Of a stretch of 64,000 nucleotides of DNA, positions 10,101-21,800 are shown in pieces; position 1 is the first letter of the stretch, and every line of letters starts with the position of its first letter. Origin of the DNA: Ciona savignyi (lineage: Eukaryota; Chordata; Ascidiacea; Phlebobranchia; Cionidae); contig CH003049.1 in assembly GCA_000149265.1 (NCBI GenBank), positions 195,301-259,300 of the forward strand, written 5' to 3'. The notes under the pieces are model-generated. The model did no database searches. It was not told where the DNA came from and was given only the letters and a program-made list of their open reading frames with translations. The position numbers and the translations under genes are program-made.

Positions 10101-11600
10101 TATCAGGCTTATTCAAATATAACAACAATACAATATAACAAGCTTTATATTATATATCATGAAGATATATAATTCAAATTTTATGACATAAAGTTTTAGC
10201 TAGTTTGTTATAACTGAAAACAATACTACTAGATATACGTAATAGTTGGAAATGGAAAAACCAGACCAAAACGAAAAAAGGGAAAGTCATTAGGGCGGAA
10301 CGCACTGGCTGTGGCGATGTAACACTATACAGTACGTTTCTGCACGCAGAAATGATTGGTTTCCGCGGTAACTTAATCATGCTTGGTATATCTTATGCTT
10401 AAGGTGTAACGTTTTTTTTACTATATATATATGTATTTTTTTCTGCTCCACGCTCGTAAGGTGTGTTCGGTTCCCAGGCCAATGAATAGAACACGTTATC
10501 CAATCAGGTTGAAACTTTTAGGAATCTTAACCGGTATGCCTTTGCTTCGACCTTAAATTTTAGTTTTTTTCGACCTTTAATTTCACAGAAACCCCAAGGA
10601 GAAGTCCGCTATAACGGAAATGCCAATTTTCAGCATTTTGGGGCATTATTGCCGATATCTACGGATTTTAAAGAAACATGCACTGCCGTTTAGGGTATTT
10701 TCGGCTCTGATTAGTCGTTTACTCCCAATATTCCGGGCCTGGTAAAGATTAGTCACCTAAAATTGCAAAGAAACTTGTAAAGGAATAAAATAAACCGAGA
10801 AAACTTTAAACGGACTCTGTAGCGACCTCCCGTCATCCATTTTACGTAATGTGTGACGTCATTACGCATTGCCTTTTTCATGTGCTTTTTGTGCCCGTCG
10901 CTTTGGGTTTGTGTAACGAGTTTCTTTTCCTATGACGTTACTGCAAATAAAGAAGCTGCCGCTTCAACTCTTAAATAAAGAACATACACCCAAGTTACCA
11001 CGAAAAATACCGTAAAATATAAAAATTATATATAATAATGTAACCAGGCAACCCGTCGTTTTTACATGCGGAAGTGGGCTCTGAAAAAGGGGGTTAAAAA
11101 GTGGTGGCAAACACGTGGTTGGCACTCTCCAGTTTAGTACATTATTATGGGTTCCCATCAGAATTCCTAGGGGAACCACATTTAATTTTACTCCGTTTTT
11201 TTTTACTTCTGTCACTTTGTATTACAAATTTAGGTGAATTTTCCTTTTCAGACTTAAAAAAATTATCTGCGGCAAAAATACCGAAAGTGCAGAAAAACAG
11301 TCTTCGTTCTTGTTACACTTGCCAGAATGTTTTTTTACGCCCATACATGTTATGTAGCACGGTTTACGTGTTCGGTTTGCTAATTCCACCACCACACCCA
11401 GTAATTTTACTTTTCAAGCATAAGTTAAAGTATAAGGTTGTTTAGACATACCGAGCAAAAGTTTGTTTAGGGTAAATCAGGTGCTATCGTGAACCGTCGA
11501 TCAGTTGACTATACAGATTAAATGTAGATTAATTCCCCAGTCGTTTCGATCCTTGACGAACATATAGAGAGTATTTGGGCTTTTACTGATTAAACCGTTT
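10101..11600. other. No recognised gene upstream of the death receptor
   Basis: I searched here for a signal-peptide exon ending in phase 1 for the death receptor and found no convincing one. The open frame at 11101-11445 is hydrophobic but has no splice context. Confidence 0.4.
10854..10861. promoter_or_regulatory. Palindromic CRE-like octamer
   Basis: The full CRE palindrome TGACGTCA sits in a locally less AT-rich stretch about 1.7 kb upstream of the first recognised death-receptor exon; TGACGTTA follows near 10932. CREB/ATF proteins bind this octamer in animals. Whether it is a promoter element here is only inference. Confidence 0.2.
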
Positions 11601-11632
11601 GACTTCAGCAATGTCCGACTTATCTGTATATA

Positions 11633-11842
11633 ATGGTCGCAGAAAGATATAGGCCTACTCAACAAGATGTGATCAGAAGTATCTTACCTAATTATAGTGC
11701 AGCTGACGAAGTGAACCGAAGGGCTATAGCAAACTATGGCCCACCGGAAGTTGTCGACGTGTTACAAGACCAAATAGCGATGTCGCACCTAAATTATGAT
11801 TTTGCAACAATATTGTTTAGAACAATGTATATTATTTCTTAG
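11633..11842 (+). CDS. Unrecognised short open reading frame
   Basis: 69 codons starting MVAERYRPTQQDVIRSILPN, polar and helix-prone, with non-random-looking composition (several Asp, Glu, Gln and Pro) up to about residue 58. I recognise no family. An acceptor-like TTGACTTCAG lies just upstream and TTTAG/TCTTAG motifs just after. It could be part of a 5' exon, a piece of a mobile element, or chance. It has no visible link to the cysteine-rich exon at 12606. Confidence 0.25.
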   Translation: MVAERYRPTQQDVIRSILPNYSAADEVNRRAIANYGPPEVVDVLQDQIAMSHLNYDFATILFRTMYIIS

Positions 11843-12605
11843 CTTAATGTTTTTTTAGCTATTTTAGTTTAGTGTTTTTTTCTTAGTTTTTTTGTCTTTC
11901 AGCCATTGTGTTTTAGCCTCGTAACTTGTCGGTATAGATGGTACGCTGTGCCTTTGGTAAGACAATTAACGGACATTGATTACACCCAATGGTTTTATTA
12001 GATCACAAACAATTAATAAACATCTTAATCATAAACAACATACCGCAACAACTTCGTTAACCAGAAAGATAAATGCAAGGTATATAATCTGACGATTCCC
12101 TCTTACGTTTAAATTTTGGGGTATTACCCGAAGGAATTTTGAAAGTATCTTTAAACATCTTTTTAAAGTGAACTAAAAATGACTAAATTAGCTTAAATTG
12201 AGTAAACATGTTAGGCACTATGATCGCCAAAAAATAATCGACTGAAAAGCGAGAATTAATAAAGTTTAGGGAATTCCCCCAGGGTAAACCCCTAAGTTTT
12301 ATTTTTTTGTATAAATTGGTCATGTTATCTACCAGTATAGGGAAGTCCCCCACAGCGATACGCTGTATTTTGGCACATTTAATGACGTTCTACCATAGTA
12401 AAGGCCCTATCATGTGGTTGATAAACAATAAACTTACAAAATTAAGTATTTTGTTGAAGTACAAAGAGGTTTACCTTCTAACATCGTGGGTTAGGGGGAC
12501 TACAGCTAGTGACTAGATTCGAACCTGCAAGCTGCAACCCTTTGCCTAATATACTCTACTAACCAAGTAACCAACAAAAATATTTAATGATGTATATTTA
12601 AATAG
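11843..12605. other. No gene seen
   Basis: Contains a degenerate piece of the palindrome-monomer element near 12260-12340 (GGGAATTCCCCCAGGG) and a SINE A B-box remnant near 12510-12545. Confidence 0.35.
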
Positions 12606-12810
12606 TTTCTGAGATGCAGCAACCGAATTACCCAACATACAAGTACCCCACCGATGATGGTACTTCAATCCCCAATCAATGCTATCGGTGTCCACCTGGG
12701 TACAGGATCGACTCTCAATATTCAGATTGGGACAAATGTGAATTGAGCGCAGCTGCCTTGAAGACATGGCCGCGATGTGTGCCATGCCCTGAAGGATATT
12801 ACTCAACCGA
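12606..12810 (+). CDS. Death receptor exon: first cysteine-rich domain
   Basis: Reads QQPNYPTYKYPTDDGTSIPN, then CYRCPPGYRIDS, a spacer, and RCVPCPEGYYSTE. The CxxCPPGY and CxPCPEGYYS motifs are the hallmark of TNFR cysteine-rich repeats. It begins with two bases of a split codon after AATAG and ends in phase 2 before GTAAGT. The upstream exon with the signal peptide was not found. Confidence 0.85.
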
Positions 12811-15800
12811 GTAAGTAATGTTTGAAAGCGCGTCATTTGTATCCTGGCTGGTAGTAAATTTAATTCGGGATTAAAATTTTAATTATCTATGACACTAATC
12901 CGTGTCTATATTTATTCACTGTTTTTTTCATATTACCTTGCTGTTCACAATTAAAATAAATGATCATTAAGCTAACTTAAAGAGCATAATTAAAGTTCAA
13001 TATATTATTTGTTAAGTTTTTGGTTTCGTTTCAAGGTTACATTTTATCAGCATTATTTCTCAAACTGTTATTTACAGGTGGTCAAAAGACTCGTATTGTG
13101 CTCCACAGAGAGTATGTGATGGACCAAACGAAGTCACCGTATTTGCTGGCACTACCAGCCAGCAGGCATTGGTAAGAAAACATTTAATACACCTTGTGTT
13201 AGAGCAGTGATTTTCAACCTTTTTGCTGCACTGGAACCCCATGGAAACATTCTACTGACTTAAGGAACCCCTGTGCAATAATTTGATTGTTCAAACTTCA
13301 AAGTTTTACATTTTACAAAAAATTAATGTTAATTCATTCAAAATTAAAAGTTGCAGAACCCCTGGACTGTATTGGCGGAACCCTAAAGTTTCCCGGAACC
13401 CTGGTTGAAAACCACTGGGTTAGAGGTAGCAATTTTGCTGTAGGGATAGTTTATTATTCTTGAGCATCCTAGGACAGGCCCGTTCCATCTATTTTGTTGA
13501 AAAATTGAGTTTTTGTTGGATGTTGCCAACTATTTTTACATATTTGCTGCTAATTCCCTTTAAACAGTTTTGGACCTCTTAGTGGATTAATGATTCTTAA
13601 AATTATAAATTTCCGGGACAGAAATGTATTGTAGCGATTTTGCGGCTTGTCAATGTGTATTAGATACTGCGTGTTGTCGATATCAGTATCTCTTTCTTTA
13701 CACGGTTGTAAATTCACTTTAAACCAGACACACATTCAATGCTTCCTATCTAATCTGCCTTTCTCATGATAACATACAGTACTTGTATTACGACTGTGGA
13801 AACATAGCTTTGCAGTGAACAGCTAATGATAATATCTGGCGCGACGCTCTAGACCGCAACATATTTTGGTTTTTCTGTCATGTCTACATATACTAAATTA
13901 ATCATAATCTATGTGTTTTGTCATGGTCGCAAGTAATCAAGAATAAAACCCAACCCCCAGTAATAGTAATGGATTGCAAAATACTAGAACCTTTTAGTTA
14001 TAGGGAAACATCACCAGATTTAGTTTCAAGCATAGGCAAGGGTATAAAAAGAAATCCTACAGTTCGTTCACCCCTGACACATGTGCCAAAAGTTGCACGC
14101 GAGATTTATTTTTCATGGCATGTCGCGTGATTTGATGCACCCGCCAAAATCTTTTGTGCAAACTTAAACTGTCTAAGCTGCACAAAACCTACAGTCTTAA
14201 AATTCGTAAAGCATGCAATTCAAGAGACGAAGAACAGTATTAATTACTAATATTTAAATTAGGTTGTTGACTATGCAAACAGTACCTTACAATGGTTGGT
14301 ACGCAAAATTGTCCTTATCATGATATTAATATTAAACTGGAACACGGCATTTAAAAGGTTAGTTTATGTCCACTTAGTATCCATTAAGATATCATAAAAG
14401 TCCTATTAAGGCTATTAAGTCTCTAACAGGAACAGATTCATCACAAGTTTAAAGCTAAAAATTGCATTGTTTCAAAAACATGTTAAAATAATATTAGTGA
14501 TCAATAAAACATTTTTCCTCAAAAAACCACCATGCACACTTGTCCCCTATGTCTTACTTCTCCACCCGTAATATACTCAATATAACCTTAAAACTTAATT
14601 AGAACATAGAGCTTGTGTGATGGATTTATACTTTTTATTTTTTATTCCAGTGTGGTTGTGAAAGTGGTTTCACAAGAATTGGCAATGAATGTATGCCGGT
14701 TTTTGAAGGACCATTAACTACAACACTGCACGCTGAAGTTAAATGTCCATTACCAAAATGTGATTGCGCCGCTTGTCCAACTGCAATTGTGGAACCTCAG
14801 TTAACTACAGGCATGTTAACCATTATTAGTCTGGTGGTTTGGTGTGATTTTTTAAAACACATTTCAACCGAAAGGTTGCAGGTTTGAAACTGATCGCTAA
14901 CTAGTTAGTCATTGTGTCCTTGGGCAAGACACTTAATGGACATTGCATGAACCCAGCGGATAAATGGGTTCTACCAAATTAAAAGAACGAGTCTGTCATA
15001 CTCAACATACTGCAATAGCTCCCGTGGGCGCGAGGTTATCTGACGATTGCCGGTGTGTTAACCCACTTGGTTTTTCCATTCAAGAGGTAAACATGAATAT
15101 CCTATCTTATCCTTCTATTAGAAATATATCCTTGTTCTGGTCTGTTATCTTCGAAGTCTGAACTTTAGTTGAGCACCCCAATCCTATTAGAAATGACCAA
15201 AACTACAATGGTTAAAATAACTGCCTGAATATTATAATCTAATAGGTAATACAAAGGGACATACCGTTTATCCAAAAACTTGGCTTTCCCATCTTCACAT
15301 ATATATGTACTGGTGGAGAGATATAGAATATATAGAATAAGTCCTAAAAAACAGTAGTTACGCTATGAGGGCAAAATTGAAAAATAATGATAACAAAATA
15401 TAAAGAACGTTCCTTTTTCATTTGGAAGTTTTTTTTGGGGGGTTAACACTTAATGATATGAATAAAATGACATTACTGCACCAACACTTTTTTCCAGTAC
15501 TGGATAGAACATCATGCATATTTGTTTGTATGACCAGGGCCGAAATTCCACGCCATGCGAGTAGGAATTTACTCTTGCAAATAAAAACTAATCGCAACCA
15601 TTTTTTATTCAACTTATGGATAGGAGAAATAAATACTCATCATTGCGACCGTTTTTATTATTCACATTGCGCATTCCAATACTGGAGTCTATAATACTTA
15701 TAGAAGCATCATAAAAAAACGGTCGCGGTAAACGATTTACTTGTATTACTCGCATAAGCTGCCACACACTAGTGAATTGTACTCGCCCGAAATTTGATGA

Positions 15801-18800
15801 ATTTTTAGCACTGGCTGACCATCTAGCCATCTGAATTAACTAGCTGGACATAATCACTCTTATCAGCAAACCCGCATTATTGGAATATATTTATCTACAA
15901 TGTATAATGGCCAGGCATTCTATTCTTTATTCAAACTTTAGAATTGTTAAAATTTAGAATCGGCTTTAAATAAACAAGTTTAATCACAGCAAATGAAGTT
16001 GTGCAGTGTACCACTACAAAAATCCAGGATTGTGATACAACCATTTTCATCATAATCATCTTTGTCCTTCTCACTTGGTGCATTGTAGTTACAATCTGGT
16101 TATGGAGAGTTAAGGTAGGGATGAGATGTATACGAAAACCGGAAAAGGCCCAAAAACATTGTAAGTTTTTTATTAAAAATATTAAATTCAAATTAACTTA
16201 TGACTTTAATAATGCTGTTAGTCATATCGATATAATATCAAAGCCTGCAGGCAATGTTCCGTCTAAGTTTTAAAGTTCGTGAGCAAACATACGAACTCCA
16301 TGTGCGCTGGTTGGTAAAACGGTGAGCAATGATGACGTTTTCTATGTAGCGAGCAACCCAATAAATTAGCGATTGTTGTATATAAACCAATTCCAGTTTA
16401 TATGAAAAGAACAATCGTTTAAACAACACTTTCATAAAAATTTCATAAAATAAAACAACATCTGACAATAAATAACAGACAACTAATTACTCAACTTTAG
16501 AAATACTACTATAGTTAATAAGTCAATTACAAAACATTCGCGAATGTCTAACATACGCTTCTATGACGTAATAGACGATAATCAATACGGATATTATGAT
16601 ACGTTAAAATAGGCAAATTTTGGCACACTGTGCATTTTATAACAGTTTTTATTAACCCATTTACAAACAAATTATTTTGTGCGCGATTTGGATTATTCTG
16701 TGCAAGAACAAATCGAAAGCGCGCAGCTTAGAGGGAACATTGCCTGCGGGTTTCTAGACCATTTTAATCTCCGAATCAGCATTTAATATATTAAAGTCAA
16801 AGTTGTGTTTATCACTATTTATCACCTCAAAATTCGTCTGTCAATTTTAAAAACAAGAATTGTAAAATTAAACTTTTTTTAAATATTGGTATATCATTGA
16901 CAATGGGAAAAGTGTTTCTCCCCATTTTTAAGGATTTAAAATATCATAGCATACTTTCCTGTGGTATAAATAACATCGACTGAGCTTGCTTGTCAAAGTG
17001 TAAAATTAAGTTGTATTAATTTTAATTCAGCATGCATCATAATTAATCATTGTTATCAGATAATCACGAGCTGCCTGCTCCTATCAAACCAAGATTACCA
17101 GTTCAATCAAAAGCTCCGCAATTTGGAGGTTTAAAATTATGATATGATACTCACGTTTATATCCGTATATGGAAACACCCAAGGGGGTTAACGCCTGGGC
17201 AATCGTTAGATTATCCTGCGCCCACCGTCGGGTTGCTGGAGCTATTACAGTGTGTTGTGTATGATTCACACTGTCTTTAATTTAGTAGAACCCATTAATC
17301 CGCTAGAGATCAGTTTCGATCTTTAACCCTTTAGCTGAAAGATGACACAATAAACCATTAAGCTAATCAGTCAGACCAAATTATTGTCGTACTCTTAATT
17401 TAATATGACCGGGACAGCGTTTATAATTTAGCTTAAATCAGTTTCTAGTGGATATTCAGCATTTAATACCAAAATAAATATATACCTTTTCTCACCCACG
17501 ATCGGTTTAACAAAGCTTTGCAGTTTGTTGTATGTGGTTGAGACATTACTTCAATTGTAGTACAACCCTTTAAAGCTGTCAAACATTGTCCTTCAAGGGC
17601 TCTGCCCAATGAAGCCACATTCTAGCTAGCACCTGGTTTCGATCTATTAATCTTTCGACTAGTATGTAAAGTACTTACTCAGTAAAGCTGTTTGGTTAGG
17701 TCTGCTTATCAAACTGTAAAATTGAATTGTGACTTATTATTTAACAACTAAATTGTTCCTTTATCATAATTAATCATTTTTATCAGGTATTTCCAAGAGG
17801 GACAAAGTAATATCCGACAAAAAAACAACCCTAACATTGCGTTCACAACCTCAGCAAACTGCAGGTTCAATTTTTAATTTATTATTACTGCAACATTGTT
17901 AATGATTTAACTTAATTTAGTTTTTTAGTTTGGTAATTAATAATGTCTTAAGGATTTTGTCACAAACTTTTACCAATGTCCAAGCCCACATAACATTTTT
18001 AATAAAAAATATTAAAAATATTATAATAAAAAAAAATTATTTTATATTTTATTTTTTTAATTTATCTACTGTATTCCTACAATGTCGTAAAGTTTGAATT
18101 TTTGGATGGCATGCAATTCTGTCGCATGGTTTTCTTAAAAAAATATCCATTTAGGTTTTTTTAATTTCATTTCTTCCAAAAAATAGCAATCAATTTTTTG
18201 ACATCAATATGCCACAATATAGTTTATTTTGGTAATAAAGAATTAAGCTTATTTGATAGTACCAGTAGCCTTAACTTACTTAGGGTTACAAATAAAACAG
18301 AAACATTACTGTGAGATCATACATCTGTAAATTTCACCTTGTTATCCCATTCTCCATATACCCATATGGGTAAATATGTCATAAGAAAATCGAATTAGTA
18401 AATAAGGAAGGTGTTCCAATAACTTGACTTGTATACACAAGCCATTTTGTATTTCATGCTTTAATGATTATGGATAGTTTAAATACAATGGAATGCTCTT
18501 TTTCTATAAAAATAAAAATAGAATGCTTTTTTGAATAGTTAGCGTAAAAATAGAATGCTCTTTTCTGGACGTTGTTTTAAAAGTTTAAATAAGTCCACAC
18601 CTATGTATGGGTGTTTTTGAAAAAATGATAAAAAATTAATCCAGATTTTGCGCAGAAGAGAATATTCCAGTTATAAACTTGACTTAATTCTATTTAGTTG
18701 GTTTAATTTTCCAATCTTTTGTTATTGTTATCCTAAATTTTAACAAAACGACAGTTTGCGAATACTTTCCAATAAAGGAAAAATGTTTTTGTTTGCTGCC

Positions 18801-21800
18801 ATTTTTGTTGTCTTGTGCACCTGTATGTAATGCTTTCCAGACTAGTTGGATGGTTTGAAATCCTTGTACAGTAGGCATTCTCATATAAAAATAATAAATT
18901 TGGTTTTGTTAATAGGTTTATCAACAGCAAATGAAACAGAAACTTTAAGAAAATCTGATGAAGAACATCCGTATCTTCCGCCAATTTCACGTATGTGTCA
19001 TTTAAGACTACTTGAATAGGATAGAATATTCATCTTTATCCCCGTGAATGGGAAAACCAAGGGGGTTAACAAACGGGCAATCGTCAGATCACCTCGCGCC
19101 CACCGTCGGGTTACCGGAGCTATTGCAGTGTGTTGTATATTATAGGCACATTCCTTCAATTTGGTAGAACCCATTAATTCGCTGGGTTCAGGCAAATCCG
19201 TAAAGTGCCTTGCCCAAGGACACAACTGACTAGCTAGCGACCAGTTTCGCACCTGCGACCTTTAGATTGAAAGGCGACGCACTTAACCGCTAGGCCAACG
19301 GGCCGGACTAATAATATTCCTTAATTTTATAGTTTTGATATTCATATTATTAAGAATATTTTAATGGAAAATATTTGAATATAGAAATAACATGAGTTTT
19401 ATCTGTCCACAGCTATTTTTCCGAACCTGCTTGTTCAACTTTAGATATGAGTTATGTAAATTTTGCCTTATCATTTAACAACTCAAAAGTTTCCTTTATT
19501 GTCAAACAGTTGGTCTGGTGGTTTAGTGCAACGCCTTTTCACTGAAAGGTTACAGGTTTAAAACTGGTCGCTAGCTACTCGGTTGTGTCCTTGGGCAAGG
19601 CACTTAACGGACATTGTCTGAACCCAGCATATTTAATTTGTTCTACTAAAGTAAACAACACACTGCAATAGCTTTGTTACCCTGACAGTGAGCATAAAGT
19701 AATCTAACGATTGCTAGTGTATTAACCCCCTTGGTTTTCCTATTTATAGGGATAAACATAAATATTCTAGCCTATTATAATTATTTATTTTTATCAAATA
19801 TTTGCGATGTAGTTGATGCGATACCTGATAACACACCAACATCACAATTTCATTCACAAACTCAGCAAACTACAGGTTTAATTTTTAATTTAATATTACT
19901 GAAACATTGTTAATGATTTAGTTTAATTAAATTTTGGGTGTTTGATTATTGATTTTTTTCAGTCAGCTCTTGCCACTGCCAAAATTGAAATAACGTTTTT
20001 AATGTATTAGACATGTTAAGATAAGTCGATGCATTTTGTAGTTCAAATGTTACAAATATTTATTAAAAGTATCGACAATAAAAATTTTTAAAATCAAGCG
20101 TTTCTTTATATTCTTCTGCCTGTTGGGAATTCACTATATTTTCAATTCATGTTATACTTTTGTTCTTGTGCATACATACATTATTCTCTCCAGTTTGGTT
20201 TAGTTAATTTTTTGTTTCCACGATGAAAACACGAAGCAGGACTATTGATACAAATTTGGAAAACAGAAAAAAACGGCAAACGGCAGTTGTTAGAACACGT
20301 CTAAAAACCATTGAATTATTAAATTTCTGTATAATTGGACGTGGCCGCTAAACAGTCTATCCACACTGTTAGAAAGGTTTGGGATCCTTGCAGGCATTTT
20401 GCATAAAATAATAAATTTGATTTTCTCAATAGGTTTAGCAACAGATAATGAAACAGATGGTTTAATAACTGAGAATGAAAATCCATATCTTCAGCCAATT
20501 CCAGGTAAATGTCATTAAAGACTAGTCATAATATTCCTTAATTTTAATGTTTGGATATTAATATTATTAAGAACAATTTATTAATTAAGGCTACCAATGA
20601 TATTCTTGCCTTACTTCTTACATGGGTTATTTTAGAAAATTAATATTTTTCCCTGTGAATGGGAAAACAAATGGGTTAACACACGGGCAATCGTCAGATC
20701 ACCTCGCGCCCACCGTCGGATAACCAGAGCTATTGCAGTGTTTTGTGTATGATTCACCCATTTTACAATATGGTAGAACCCAAAATAGTTTGATATTGTT
20801 ATTAGCTTATTACCTAGACTATATAACTAAGTTGTGTAGAACTTTATATTATATTATATTCATGTTAATCCCCATGAATTATAAAACACAGGCGGCAATA
20901 TCACATGGGCAATCGTTATATCTCCTCGCACCCATTATCATTTGTAGTGTGATGTATATAATTAAGACATTGCTTATGTTTAAGTGTCACCCAGATTAAA
21001 TTACTCATTTCCGGTAATATCTCCTAAGTGTCTTGCCCAAGGACCCAAGCAACTAGTTTTAATCAAAATGAAATGTAACGCATTAACCCATCAAGCTATT
21101 TAGCCGGGCATTTAATGCTATCGGTAACATATTATCCGTTTTCATTTGCTCATCATCTATAATTAAACACAATATTTAATATTTAGCTAGATCAGGCGCG
21201 CCGAACATACGAAAAGCCAGGGCATGCGAGGGTTGAGAGAAAATCAATTTCGCGCCCGGCGCGCCAAAACATTTTTTAACATTAAATTGCCCTAGAATGC
21301 ATCTCTTTGACATTTCAAACTAGGCTCTTTACGTTTAAAAATTTCGAGCTGGTACCGATTCGGCATGATTAGTAAAAATTTTATTAAATAATTTGGAGCC
21401 CTCGCGTTCGTCGCGCCGATTGCAATAAAATCTCCAGCTACAAACAAAATAGATTAAGTAAATAAATTGTATAAACTTCTCTTGTTTTGCAATGTTGACT
21501 TTAGACTTCAACTGACATTTACGGTAATGTATCTTTCATTGCCACAAAAAGCGATGCGATGATGCAAGTTGTTTTCCGAGCTCTCGCTTTAAAAAATGTT
21601 CGGACGTCTTCGCACGATAGATGCGCTTTCGGTAAGGAGAAACGCACTACACGTATTAGGTGCTCTAGTATTATGAGTTCCTTTAGACTCCTATTTAGAT
21701 TATAAGATATTATAGTTGCCAGTGGTTGTTGAACGCCTCTTTATTAAGCTTGTGTAAATGTTTATAGCCCATCCAATCCTATAAAAATTCCATAGATTCC

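Noticed and set aside
12546..12836. Minus-strand 96-codon frame
   Set aside because: Shadow of the first TNFR cysteine-rich exon, whose plus-strand reading has CxxCPPGY motifs and correct splice sites.
18998..19252. Minus-strand frame beginning in SINE A, and similar frames at 17084, 24425, 27765, 42328, 54572 and 60257
   Set aside because: All are translations of SINE A. Their apparent conservation is that of the repeat.
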